A DNA stretch of 64,000 nucleotides from Flavobacterium resistens (lineage in GTDB: Bacteria; Bacteroidota; Bacteroidia; Flavobacteriales; Flavobacteriaceae): positions 1,240,001 through 1,304,000 of the forward strand of contig NZ_FXTA01000001.1 of assembly GCF_900182645.1 (NCBI RefSeq), in the 5' to 3' direction. Both the position numbers and the translations under genes were made by a program. Of this stretch, positions 54,531 to 62,685 are shown in pieces. The notes under the pieces are model-generated. The model ran no database searches and was not told where the DNA came from. It saw only the letters and a program-made list of their open reading frames with translations. The first letter of the stretch is position 1. The number at the start of each line of letters is the position of its first letter.

Positions 54531-56309
54531 ATGAAAGAATTAAGCTATTTAAACAAATATTTCATCAAGTATAAATTCAGTTTCTCTTTTGGAATTTTAA
54601 TCACAATAATCGCACAAATATTCTTTTTATTCACCCCGAAACTGGTCAGCCACTCTTTTGATGTGATTGAGCGCTTTCTAAAACTCTCTGAAGCAGATCA
54701 AAAATCCTCAATAATAAGAGATTTTTACAGACAAGATTTGATTCATAACGTACTGTTAATCATTGGAAGTGCGATTGTAGCTGGATTCCTGACCTTTTTA
54801 ATGCGTCAAACATTGATTGTAATGTCACGTCATATTGAGTTTGATTTGAAAAATGAGGTTTTCAAACAATATGAAACGCTTTCTCAAAATTTCTACAAAC
54901 AAAATCGTACCGGAGATTTAATGAACCGAATTTCTGAAGATGTTTCAAAAGTGCGTATGTATGTTGGTCCGGCGGTTATGTATACTATTAATACGTTCAT
55001 CCGTTTTGCGATCGTTATCATATATATGTATAATGTATCGCCTTTGTTGACTTTATATACAATTTTGCCATTGCCAATTTTGTCCTATTGTATTTTCAAA
55101 CTGAGTTCAGAAATCAATAAACGAAGCACAACATTTCAGCAATATTTATCTAAAGTTTCTAGTTTTACGCAAGAAATTTTCTCGGGAATCCGAGTTATAA
55201 AAGCCTATTCATTAGAAAATCAGCATCAAAATAACATGATTGATCTTGCTGATGAAAGTAAACGAAAAAGTTTGGATTTAGCCAAAGTACAATCACTTTT
55301 TGGACCTTTGATGATTGCTTTGATCGGGATCAGTAATTTGGTTGTGATTTATTTTGGAGGCGTTATGTACATCAACGGAACAATTCCAAATATTGGTACT
55401 ATTGCCGAATTTATTTTATATGTCAACATGCTTACCTGGCCAGTTGCCTCTTTGGGCTGGGTTTCTTCAATGGTTCAGGAAGCCGAAGCTTCTCAAAAAC
55501 GTTTGAATGAATTTTTGAAAATCGAGCCAGAAATCAAAAACAACAATCCGAATTCATCAGAAATTCAGGGTTCTATTGCTTTCGAAAATGTAAGTTACAC
55601 TTATGAAGATACTAATATCGAGGCTTTAAAAAATGTAAGTTTTTCGGTTAAAAACGGAGAAACATTAGCTATTTTAGGAAAAACAGGTTCGGGAAAATCG
55701 ACCATTCTTTCTTTAATTTCTCGTTTGTACGATGTTACCAATGGAAGAATAACAATTGATGGAAATGAAATCAGTACTTTGAATTTAAATGATTTGAGAA
55801 ACAATATCGGAATTGTACCTCAAGACGCCTTTCTATTTTCGGATACCATTAAAAACAACATCAAATTTGGTAATCAAAACGCTACAGATGAAGAAGTTAT
55901 CGAGGCAGCAAAAAATGCCGTAGTTCATGATAATATTGCAGCATTTAACAAACAATACGACACTATTTTAGGGGAACGAGGCATAACACTTTCGGGCGGA
56001 CAAAAACAACGCGTATCAATTGCACGTGCCATAATCAAAGATCCGGCAATTTTACTTTTTGACGATTGCCTATCTGCGGTGGATACAGAAACCGAAGAAA
56101 CAATCTTAAATAATTTGTTTGAAATTTGTAAAAATAAAACTACAATTATTGTAAGTCACCGAGTTTCATCGGCCAAAAATGCCGATAAAATTATCATTTT
56201 AGAGGATGGTAAAATTATTCAACAAGGCTCTCATAATCAATTAATAAATCAGGAAGGTTATTATTCATCGTTATATTTAAAACAACTTTCGGAAAAAGAA
56301 TTACTTTAA
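54531..56309 (+). CDS. ABC-type exporter with fused membrane and ATPase domains
   Basis: A 592-residue half-transporter. A six-helix ABC type-1 membrane domain (about 15-325) precedes an ATPase with Walker [10 protein letters not shown] near 384, Q-loop PQDAFLF, signature LSGGQKQR near 487 and Walker B ILLFDD near 507. It works as a homodimer or as a heterodimer with another half-transporter. It resembles MsbA/multidrug types. No partner half or outer-membrane factor is adjacent. Confidence 0.93.
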   Translation: MKELSYLNKYFIKYKFSFSFGILITIIAQIFFLFTPKLVSHSFDVIERFLKLSEADQKSSIIRDFYRQDLIHNVLLIIGSAIVAGFLTFLMRQTLIVMSRHIEFDLKNEVFKQYETLSQNFYKQNRTGDLMNRISEDVSKVRMYVGPAVMYTINTFIRFAIVIIYMYNVSPLLTLYTILPLPILSYCIFKLSSEINKRSTTFQQYLSKVSSFTQEIFSGIRVIKAYSLENQHQNNMIDLADESKRKSLDLAKVQSLFGPLMIALIGISNLVVIYFGGVMYINGTIPNIGTIAEFILYVNMLTWPVASLGWVSSMVQEAEASQKRLNEFLKIEPEIKNNNPNSSEIQGSIAFENVSYTYEDTNIEALKNVSFSVKNGETLAILGKTGSGKSTILSLISRLYDVTNGRITIDGNEISTLNLNDLRNNIGIVPQDAFLFSDTIKNNIKFGNQNATDEEVIEAAKNAVVHDNIAAFNKQYDTILGERGITLSGGQKQRVSIARAIIKDPAILLFDDCLSAVDTETEETILNNLFEICKNKTTIIVSHRVSSAKNADKIIILEDGKIIQQGSHNQLINQEGYYSSLYLKQLSEKELL

Positions 56310-56363
56310 TTGTTGTGTAATAGATAATTTTTTATGATTTTTGAGTACTATTAATTCCAAAAA

Positions 56364-56747
56364 ATGATAGAACGTATTATGAGAGAAAATGACATGTTAG
56401 AAAAAGAAGAGATTTTTTCTAAAGTATTACGAGCAGGAAGAAGAACTTATTTCTTTGATGTGAGAGCTACAAAAGCTGACGATTACTACATCACGATTAC
56501 CGAAAGTAAAAAATTCACTGAAGAAGATGGTTCTTTTCATTTTAAAAAACACAAAATTTACTTGTACAAAGAAGATTTTAGTGCATTTGCTGAAATACTA
56601 GAAGAAATGACTTCATACGTCTTGAACCACAAAGGCGAAGAAGTAATCTCTGAAAGACACCAAAAAGATTTTAAAAAAGAATACAGTTCTGATAAAGCTG
56701 AAACACAAAGATCTAGCTTTACCGATATTGATTTTGACGATATTTAG
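56364..56747 (+). CDS. PUR-domain nucleic-acid-binding protein (DUF3276)
   Basis: A 127-residue protein with the bacterial PUR-alpha-like domain (KVLRAGRRTYFFDVRATKADDYYITITESKKF), a fold that binds single-stranded DNA or RNA in other organisms. The last 30 residues are acidic and Ser-rich. It is nearly universal and highly conserved in Bacteroidetes. Starts at ATG 56364, 56379 or 56394 are possible. It lies 54 bases after the exporter gene and may share its transcript; a hairpin follows. Confidence 0.88.
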   Translation: MIERIMRENDMLEKEEIFSKVLRAGRRTYFFDVRATKADDYYITITESKKFTEEDGSFHFKKHKIYLYKEDFSAFAEILEEMTSYVLNHKGEEVISERHQKDFKKEYSSDKAETQRSSFTDIDFDDI

Positions 56748-56775
56748 TCTCCAGATAACTTTTTAAAAAAGTACG

Positions 56776-56808
56776 AGTCCAATTTGTATAGCATTTTGGA
56801 CTTTTTTT
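56776..56808 (+). terminator. Terminator after the PUR-domain gene
   Basis: AGTCCAA (56776-56782) pairs with TTGGACT (56796-56802), followed by six T residues. The loop is 13 bases. Confidence 0.8.
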
Positions 56809-56820
56809 ATATATTTATTT

Positions 56821-56855
56821 GTGAGATGTGAAATGCTAAATGTGAGATGCATGAT
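56821..56855 (+). repeat. 7-bp periodic repeats (GTGAGAT family)
   Basis: Five consecutive seven-base units, GTGAGAT, GTGAAAT, GCTAAAT, GTGAGAT and GCATGAT, occupy the spacer. The words ACATTTTACTTTT at about 56876-56890 and near 11-23 are related spacer repeats of the opposite sense. No gene is present. Confidence 0.75.
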
Positions 56856-56912
56856 TCACATACCTTTCATAAATTACATTTTACTTTTAACATTTTACTT
56901 TTTAACCAAAAA

Positions 56913-57743
56913 ATGAAAAAATTACTTTTCCTTCTAAGCTTTATTATTTTTAGTGTTTCTGCTTTTGCACAAAAACTGGAATATGAAACAAAATCAAACA
57001 TTCAATATTACAATGCTACAGTAAACAAATCGGATAGCTACATTAACGAAAGATGTGTTTTAGATATTTATTATCCAAAAAACAGCAAGAATTTTGCAAC
57101 AATTGTGTGGTTTCACGGCGGCGGATTGACCGGCGGAAATAAAGAAATTCCTGAAGCATTAAAAAATAAAGGTTTTGCTATTATTGGTGTTAATTACAGG
57201 CTTTCGCCGAAAGTAAAAGCAGAAAAAGCTATTGAAGATGCTGCAGCTGCTGTAGCATGGGCTTTTAATAATATTTCAAATTATGGTGGCGATTCTTCTC
57301 AGATTTTTGTCTCAGGGCATTCAGCTGGAGGTTACTTAGGAATGATGATCGGTTTGGATAAAAAATGGCTTCAAAAAGAAGGAATTGACGCCAATAAAAT
57401 TGCAGGATTAATTCCGTTTAGCGGGCAATGCATTACGCATTTTGAAATTAGGAGAGAAAATGGAATTCCAGATACAACACCTACAATTGATGCTTATGCA
57501 CCACTTTTTTATGTTCGCGCTGATGCGCCGCCATTATTATTAATTACAGGCGACCGTGAATTAGAAATGTTAGGCCGATATGAAGAAAACGCATATATGG
57601 CACGCATGATGAAACTAAAAGGCCATAAACAAACCAAACTTTATGAGTTAGACGGTTACGGACACGGAATGACGGAACCTGGTTTTCCGCTTCTTGTTAA
57701 TGAAGTAAACCGAATTTTAAAAGAGAAACAAACCAAAAAATAA
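56913..57743 (+). CDS. Secreted alpha/beta hydrolase (esterase/lipase)
   Basis: About 276 residues with a signal peptide (KKLLFLLSFIIFSVSAFA). The oxyanion motif HGGG in WFHGGGLTGG and the nucleophile elbow GHSAGG mark a hormone-sensitive-lipase-like esterase. The catalytic His is probably in DGYGHGMTE near the end. Substrate is unknown. The longer frame beginning at 56847 is less likely since it starts inside repeat DNA. The next hydrolase gene starts 21 bases later. Confidence 0.85.
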   Translation: MKKLLFLLSFIIFSVSAFAQKLEYETKSNIQYYNATVNKSDSYINERCVLDIYYPKNSKNFATIVWFHGGGLTGGNKEIPEALKNKGFAIIGVNYRLSPKVKAEKAIEDAAAAVAWAFNNISNYGGDSSQIFVSGHSAGGYLGMMIGLDKKWLQKEGIDANKIAGLIPFSGQCITHFEIRRENGIPDTTPTIDAYAPLFYVRADAPPLLLITGDRELEMLGRYEENAYMARMMKLKGHKQTKLYELDGYGHGMTEPGFPLLVNEVNRILKEKQTKK

Positions 57744-57763
57744 ACAAAATAAAATCCACGGCA

Positions 57764-58312
57764 ATGGAGACACAACTATTAATTTTACCGGGACTTGGAG
57801 ATTCTGGAGAGAAACACTGGCAAACATTTTGGCACGAAAAATTCAAAAATTCAATTCGTTTGGTTCAAGACAATTGGGACGAACCAGTTCGCGAAGATTG
57901 GATTGCACGTTTGAATGAAGAAACTTCAAAACTAGAAAATCCAACAATTTTAGTTGCGCATAGTCTTGCCGTTTCTTTGGTATTGCATTGGGCAGAAAAT
58001 AATTCGAATAAAAATATAATCGGTGCTTTATTGGTAGCGCCTGCCGATGTTGATTCACCGGAACATACGCCAGATATTATTAGAAATTTTTCGCCAATGC
58101 CAATTTATAAACTACCATTTCCGTCAATTGTAGTTGCCAGTGAAAATGATCCTTATGCTTCTTTCGAAAGAAAAAAATATTTTGCGGAAAAATGGGGGAG
58201 TGATTTTGTAAACGTTGGACAACAAGGCCACATTAACTCTGATTCGGATTTAAGATATTGGGAAGAAGGGCAAGTGATTTTGCAAAAGTTAATTGAGAAA
58301 ATTAATATCTAA
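57764..58312 (+). CDS. RBBP9/YdeN-family alpha/beta hydrolase
   Basis: A 182-residue cytoplasmic serine hydrolase. The family signature is LPGLGDSGEKHWQTFW at the start, the nucleophile in AHSLAVSL (near 67), Asp in ENDPYAS and His in GQQGHINSDS. RBBP9/YdeN proteins have serine hydrolase activity on unknown substrates. It is co-directional with the esterase gene, 20 bases apart, so probably in the same operon. Confidence 0.9.
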   Translation: METQLLILPGLGDSGEKHWQTFWHEKFKNSIRLVQDNWDEPVREDWIARLNEETSKLENPTILVAHSLAVSLVLHWAENNSNKNIIGALLVAPADVDSPEHTPDIIRNFSPMPIYKLPFPSIVVASENDPYASFERKKYFAEKWGSDFVNVGQQGHINSDSDLRYWEEGQVILQKLIEKINI

Positions 58313-58407
58313 TTCCTTTCAACACATAAAAACATAGATTTAAAACTTAAAAAAGAAAACAAAAAATAAACTCGTTTCTTCACACATACTTATTTTAAAA
58401 AAGCTCA

Positions 58408-58929
58408 ATGAATAAAATCGAAGGAATACAAGACAATAGCGATTATGAAGATTATTGGGACTTCATAAATTATCGAATTGATAACAATTGGTTAGACGAA
58501 AAGCTTGACGAACTTTATCCGAACAAGATGTTTAAAGGGCTTATTCCGACACTTGTATATTGGATGGAACATGAAGAAGAAAAAGAAGTAGTTTGGAAGC
58601 GAATATTACCAAACGAAAATGAAACAACAATTTGCCCAATTTTGATGTGCCCTGACGACAATGACTTTTCCTGCACACTAATTGTCGCAGAAATCAAGAA
58701 CTGCGGAGACTTAATACAATGGAATCGAATTGGTATTGACAAAACAAAAGAATCGGGTGCCGAAAAAATTGGCTCTAAAGTTGAATGGCTTGACAAACTT
58801 CAAGAATTCAATTTTTCAAAACAGGATTATTTAGTAATGCTAGAAATTTTCACACAGCAACTAGCAGTTGACAAGCTTAAAATTGAAGAACATTTAAAAG
58901 AGTGGAACGATAAAAAAACAAAAACCTAA
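58408..58929 (+). CDS. Protein of unknown function
   Basis: A 173-residue acidic and lysine-rich cytoplasmic protein with many aromatic residues (DYEDYWDFINYRIDNNWLDEKLDELYP). It has no signal peptide or catalytic motif. The composition and lone position resemble immunity-type or orphan accessory proteins, but no toxin gene is adjacent and I cannot assign a family. Confidence 0.7.
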   Translation: MNKIEGIQDNSDYEDYWDFINYRIDNNWLDEKLDELYPNKMFKGLIPTLVYWMEHEEEKEVVWKRILPNENETTICPILMCPDDNDFSCTLIVAEIKNCGDLIQWNRIGIDKTKESGAEKIGSKVEWLDKLQEFNFSKQDYLVMLEIFTQQLAVDKLKIEEHLKEWNDKKTKT

Positions 58930-58975
58930 CATGTGTTTTGTATTAGGTATTTTCCATGTATTTAATTAGAAAAAA

Positions 58976-59311
58976 TTACCCAATCCTAAGTCCATTTGGT
59001 ATTTTAAAATCAGGAGCTAATAAAATAACATCTCCCTCCTCGCCTACAGCCCCAAGAACCAGACATTCGCTCATAAATTTCCCAATTTGTTTTTTAGGAA
59101 AATTTACTACTGCCACAATTTGACGATTTACCAAATCTTCTTTTTTATAACGTTTTGTAATTTGTGCCGATGATTTTCGAATTCCAATTTCGGAACCAAA
59201 ATCTATTGTTAATTGAAAAGCCGGCTTTCTTGCTTCAGGAAAATCATTTACCTCAACAATGGTTCCAACACGCATATCGGTTCTTTCAAATTCATTCCAG
59301 GTTAAATCCAT
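58976..59311 (-). CDS. CsaA-like tRNA-binding domain protein
   Basis: A 111-residue OB-fold protein with DMRVGTIVEVNDFPEARKP and the ending PNGLRIG, matching the CsaA/tRNA-binding family (also the Trbp111 and MetRS C-terminal domain). These bind tRNA or act as export chaperones; the exact role is open. It is alone on the minus strand between two plus-strand genes. Confidence 0.92.
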   Translation of the reverse strand: MDLTWNEFERTDMRVGTIVEVNDFPEARKPAFQLTIDFGSEIGIRKSSAQITKRYKKEDLVNRQIVAVVNFPKKQIGKFMSECLVLGAVGEEGDVILLAPDFKIPNGLRIG

Positions 59312-59442
59312 TTTATCTTTTATCTAGTTTATTTACAAACCTATAATTTTGTAATGAATTGCACTAATTCTATAATTAGTTTTTCTTCTATCCATTTAAT
59401 TTTAACTATTCATTTTTTTTACTAATATTTAAAATTTACAAA

Positions 59443-60336
59443 ATGGAAAATAGTGTAATAGCACCTGGGATTTCTCTTAAAGATTTTGATTACGAGGTTA
59501 ATAAATCAAATAGCGATAAATATATTGAAACTGCAAAAAATGTAAAACTTTATGTAAAAGATTACGGAAAAGGAAAACCCGTAATTTTGATTCATGGTTG
59601 GCCGCTTTCAAACGAAATGTGGGAGTATCAAATCGAATTTCTGGTTCAGAATAATTATAGGGTAATTGCTTATGATCGTCGTGGTTTTGGTAAATCATCT
59701 CAGCCTTGGGAGGGTTACGATTATGATACTTTGACTGATGATTTAAGCGAAATTATTGAACAATTGCAGTTAGAAGATTTAACTCTGGTAGGCTTTTCTA
59801 TGGGAGGCGGAGAAGTTGTACGTTATTTTAGCCGATATCAGGGAAAAGGTGTTATTAAAGCGGTTCTAATTTCGTCTATTATTCCATTTTTAGCAAAAAC
59901 AGAAGACAATCCTGAGGGTCGTCCGAAAGAAAAAAGCGAAGCAACTGCAGCTTCAATAAAAGAAGACAGAATTGGTTTTCTGGATAATTTTAGCAAAATC
60001 TTTTTTGGTGTAAACATCATCAATAAACCTTTGAGCACGCCTTTGTTAGAATATTATAGAAATTTATGTTCAGTAGCTTCGCCAAGAGCAACTTTGCAAT
60101 GTGGAGAATCTTTAAATACAACCGATTTTAGAGATGAACTTCACACGATTAAAGTTCCAACTTTAATAATTCATGGAACCGATGATAAAAATGTTCCTAT
60201 TGAAATCAGTTCAGAAAAAACAGCAAAAGCAATCGAAAACAATACTTTCATTACCTATGAAGGAGCGCCACACGGCTTATTTTATACTGAAAAAGACAGA
60301 TTGAATAAAGACTTACTTGAATTTCTGAATTCATAA
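59443..60336 (+). CDS. Alpha/beta hydrolase (non-heme haloperoxidase-like)
   Basis: A 297-residue hydrolase with HGWPLSNEMWEYQ (oxyanion loop), YDRRGFGKSSQP and the nucleophile GFSMGG near 116. Asp in IHGTDDKNVP and His in GAPHGLF complete the triad. It is close to the cofactor-free chloroperoxidase/arylesterase group. The first 30 residues are an N-terminal extension without signal features. Substrate is unknown. A 12-bp stem follows at 60344-60379. Confidence 0.88.
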   Translation: MENSVIAPGISLKDFDYEVNKSNSDKYIETAKNVKLYVKDYGKGKPVILIHGWPLSNEMWEYQIEFLVQNNYRVIAYDRRGFGKSSQPWEGYDYDTLTDDLSEIIEQLQLEDLTLVGFSMGGGEVVRYFSRYQGKGVIKAVLISSIIPFLAKTEDNPEGRPKEKSEATAASIKEDRIGFLDNFSKIFFGVNIINKPLSTPLLEYYRNLCSVASPRATLQCGESLNTTDFRDELHTIKVPTLIIHGTDDKNVPIEISSEKTAKAIENNTFITYEGAPHGLFYTEKDRLNKDLLEFLNS

Positions 60337-60343
60337 AAATAAT

Positions 60344-60379
60344 TTTTACCACTCCCGATAGTTATCTGGAGTGGTAAAA
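60344..60379. repeat. Stable hairpin after the hydrolase gene
   Basis: TTTTACCACTCC (60344-60355) pairs perfectly with GGAGTGGTAAAA (60368-60379) around a 12-base loop. No further T-run follows beyond the stem, so it is an untypical terminator. Confidence 0.8.
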
Positions 60380-60428
60380 AAACTATTGCTACAATATTAA
60401 ATGAAAACAAACATTTAAAAAAGTTTCT

Positions 60429-60436
60429 TATCTTTG
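60429..60436 (+). promoter_or_regulatory. Putative -7 element (TATCTTTG) in a long spacer
   Basis: TATCTTTG, a full TAnnTTTG match, 350 bases before the next gene. A clear -33 TTG is not seen. It lies just upstream of the structured block. Confidence 0.4.
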
Positions 60437-60442
60437 TAAAAC

Positions 60443-60610
60443 AAGCAATAAATACTCATTGTGAGCACTATACTATTATTTACAGTTTCGGTTTCCCTGT
60501 TTTCTTCTACAAGAAAACCGCTTTCTGCTGTATTTATTTCACATAGTAAGGCCTTTATTAATTAGGCCTCCGTCTATTTCATTTCTTCTTTCAGGCGGAG
60601 GATTTACATC
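60443..60610 (+). ncRNA. Possible structured non-coding RNA
   Basis: After the element at 60429-60436 several nested pairings can be drawn. An 8-bp stem is at 60499-60506/60511-60518, a closing TACAG/CTGTA pair at 60481-60485/60528-60532, and ACTAT/ATAGT at 60467-60471/60543-60547. Next come AGGCCT direct words at 60549-60554 and 60564-60569, then a CCTCCG/CGGAGG stem ending at about 60601. The rod-like shape with internal bubbles recalls small 6S-like RNAs, but I cannot run a covariance search and would not assign a class. It could also be a long 5' leader. Confidence 0.25.
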
Positions 60611-60788
60611 ATTTTAAAACATTTATTTTATTTGGCAAAAGCAATTTTGGTCAGATATTTTTTTGTTTTCCCACATTTAAAGCATTTCAAAAATTTGACC
60701 TCAAGCAAGGTTATGAAAAAACGCAATCTTTAATTTATAAAAGAAGAAAAATCATTCAAAAAAAATAAAACAATAAATTCAAACAGAT

Positions 60789-61184
60789 ATGAAACCAACA
60801 CCCACTTTTAGTAAATCAGAATATAACTTTTTAAGAGAATTAATTTTAAAAAGCAAAAACGCAACAAATACTAAAGAAGCAAATCAGCTATCGCAGGAAT
60901 TAGATCGCGCTATCATTAGTAAAGAAAGTGATTTAGATCCAACGGTTATCAGAATCAATTCTTTTGTAACAATTGAAGATGTTAAAGCTCAAAAACAAAT
61001 GAAAATACAAATTGTTTTACCGTCGTCTGCCGATTTGAAACAATCTAAAATTTCGATTCTTGCGCCTTTGAGTGTTGCTATTATTGGTTTTAAAGAAAAT
61101 GATCAGGTTGACTGGGAATTGCCTGTCGGAATCAAAACTTTAAAAATTATTGCCGTTGACAATTCAGAAGTACATACTTCATAA
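60789..61184 (+). CDS. GreA/GreB C-terminal-domain protein (Rnk-like)
   Basis: A 131-residue protein. The second half has the FKBP-like C-terminal domain of transcript-cleavage factors (NSFVTIEDVKAQKQMKIQIVLP, and VAIIGFKENDQVDWELPVGIKTLKI). The first half is a short helical segment instead of the long coiled coil with the acidic tip. It resembles Rnk (regulator of nucleoside diphosphate kinase), which binds RNA polymerase. The ATG is preceded by an A-rich leader. The next genes are on the other strand. Confidence 0.88.
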   Translation: MKPTPTFSKSEYNFLRELILKSKNATNTKEANQLSQELDRAIISKESDLDPTVIRINSFVTIEDVKAQKQMKIQIVLPSSADLKQSKISILAPLSVAIIGFKENDQVDWELPVGIKTLKIIAVDNSEVHTS

Positions 61185-61194
61185 TTTTTTGAAC

Positions 61195-61225
61195 ACCTCA
61201 TTTTTATGAAGGTGTTTTTTTATAT
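61195..61225 (+). terminator. Terminator after the Rnk-like gene
   Basis: AACACCT (61195-61201) pairs with AGGTGTT (61213-61219), followed by T residues on the plus strand. Confidence 0.8.
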
Positions 61226-61237
61226 CTGTCTGAAAAC

Positions 61238-61269
61238 AAAAAAACTATTCAATTCTGAATAGTTTTTTT
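61238..61269. terminator. Bidirectional terminator
   Basis: AAAAAAACTATTCA (61238-61251) pairs with TGAATAGTTTTTTT (61256-61269) in a perfect 14-bp stem with an ATTC loop. It serves the minus-strand cytochrome gene and the plus-strand Rnk-like gene. Confidence 0.9.
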
Positions 61270-61291
61270 GTTTTTGTTTAACCGCAAATTA

Positions 61292-61603
61292 TTACAATTG
61301 CGAGTGAATATAATTTGTTATCGAAGCCATATTAGTATCATCTAATTTTGCTTTTTTCTGCATGCGAACCAAAATTGGCTGCCATTCTTCTTTTGTAAAT
61401 TTCGTTGGCTCATACAACTTGTGGCATTTTGCACAGCTGTTTTCATATAAGCTTTTCCCTGCAGCAAGTTCAGGAGTCAATTCCTTTGCTTTTGCAGTTT
61501 CTGTAACTGCTGGCGCAGCTGGAGGAGTTGCAGGCGCTTTTTTTGTACCACATGAAGCAGCAAATAATGCTATAGCGGCTAAAGTTAAAATTTTTGATTT
61601 CAT
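61292..61603 (-). CDS. Small c-type cytochrome lipoprotein
   Basis: A 103-residue protein with a lipobox (AASC, Cys18) and a single heme-binding CAKCH at 57-61. A proline/alanine-rich linker (21-35) follows the anchor. The heme is expected to be axially ligated by His61 and a Met such as Met81. It is a periplasmic electron carrier tethered to a membrane. Partner oxidoreductases are not in the window. Its end is near the terminator at 61238-61269. Confidence 0.9.
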   Translation of the reverse strand: MKSKILTLAAIALFAASCGTKKAPATPPAAPAVTETAKAKELTPELAAGKSLYENSCAKCHKLYEPTKFTKEEWQPILVRMQKKAKLDDTNMASITNYIHSQL

Positions 61604-61635
61604 CGCTCTTGGTTTTGTTTTATTTTAAGTAAATA

Positions 61636-61669
61636 TAAAAAAATCCCATATACCGTGGCATATGGGATT
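61636..61669 (-). terminator. Terminator after the immunophilin gene
   Basis: AATCCCATAT (61642-61651) pairs with ATATGGGATT (61660-61669). On the minus strand a T-run follows, so it ends the peptidylprolyl isomerase transcript. Confidence 0.85.
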
Positions 61670-61704
61670 CTTATTTAAAACAATACTAAATTGCTTTGAA
61701 ATTC

Positions 61705-62637
61705 TTATTTAACGTCCATTAATTCAACATCAAAAACCAAAGTTGCGTTTGGTGGAATTACTCCTCCTGCACCTGATGGTCCGTATGCTAAATCAGATGG
61801 AATTACAAAACGAGCTTTGTCTCCAACTTGCAATAAAGCGATACCTTCGTCCCATCCTTCGATAACTTGCCCAATTCCTAATTTGAATTCGATTGGTTTT
61901 TTTCTTGGGTAAGAAGAATCAAAAACTTTTCCGTTTTCTAAAGAACCTTCGTAGTGAACAGAAACTGTTTTTCCTGCTTCAGCTCTTTTTCCTTCACCTT
62001 TTTGAATCATTTTATAACGTAAACCGCTTTCAGTTCTATCAAAACCAGCAGCTAATTGTTCCATTTTTGCTTCAGATTCTGCTTTTAAAGCTGCTTCTCT
62101 TTTCATACGAGCACCTTTCAAAGAAATAAAAGCTTCAATCGCGTTCCATTTTTCAGCTTCTTCACCAACTCTGATAATCTCTAAAGTTTCAAGAGCATCA
62201 CCTTGAGCTACAGCATCAACAACATCTTGTCCTTCAACCACATGTCCAAAAACAGTGTGTTTACCGTCTAACCAAGGAGTTGGAACGTGTGTAATGAAAA
62301 ATTGAGAACCGTTAGTTCCAGGGCCTGAGTTTGCCATAGACAAAACTCCTGGACGATCGTGTTTTAAACTTGGAATGAATTCATCATCAAATTTATATCC
62401 AGGATCTCCAGTTCCAGTTCCTTTAGGACATCCTCCCTGAATCATGAAATCAGCAATTACTCTGTGAAAGTTCAATCCATCATAGAATTTTTGTCCTTGA
62501 GGTTTCACTTTATTTTCCATATTTCCTTCTGCAAGAGCAACAAAGTTTCCTACAGTTCCTGGTGTCAAATCGTGTGTCAATTTTACTAAAATCGAACCTT
62601 TGCTAGTATTGAATTTAGCGTATATTCCGTTTTCCAT
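61705..62637 (-). CDS. Dual-family peptidylprolyl isomerase (cyclophilin-FKBP fusion)
   Basis: A 310-residue cytoplasmic protein. Residues 1-150 are a cyclophilin ([13 protein letters not shown] near 57, [22 protein letters not shown] near 110). A charged helical linker (about 160-195) leads to an FKBP domain (200-310; VSVHYEG near 228, VIEGWDEGI near 261, [13 protein letters not shown] near 286). Both active sites look complete. Fusions in this order are known from Flavobacterium and are rare outside it. No signal peptide is seen, so it acts in the cytoplasm, probably on nascent or unfolded proteins. Confidence 0.95.
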   Translation of the reverse strand: MENGIYAKFNTSKGSILVKLTHDLTPGTVGNFVALAEGNMENKVKPQGQKFYDGLNFHRVIADFMIQGGCPKGTGTGDPGYKFDDEFIPSLKHDRPGVLSMANSGPGTNGSQFFITHVPTPWLDGKHTVFGHVVEGQDVVDAVAQGDALETLEIIRVGEEAEKWNAIEAFISLKGARMKREAALKAESEAKMEQLAAGFDRTESGLRYKMIQKGEGKRAEAGKTVSVHYEGSLENGKVFDSSYPRKKPIEFKLGIGQVIEGWDEGIALLQVGDKARFVIPSDLAYGPSGAGGVIPPNATLVFDVELMDVK

Positions 62638-62662
62638 TGTTGTATTTTTTTTTATTCGAATG

Positions 62663-62670
62663 CAAATTTA
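62663..62670 (-). promoter_or_regulatory. Putative -7 element (TAAATTTG) of the immunophilin gene
   Basis: The minus strand reads TAAATTTG, with TTG of the possible -33 box 16 bases further upstream (plus-strand CAA at 62687-62689). It is about 25 bases before the start at 62637. Confidence 0.5.
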
Positions 62671-62685
62671 CAAATTAATTACATA

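Larger units (their letters stand above)
60337..60788 (+). other. Long intergenic region with hairpins, no protein gene
   Basis: A 452-base spacer without a convincing reading frame. From left to right it holds the hairpin at 60344-60379, the TATCTTTG element at 60429-60436, the structured block at about 60443-60610, and an AT-rich stretch (60611-60788) before the Rnk/GreA-like gene. The last stretch shows nothing I can support. Confidence 0.6.
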
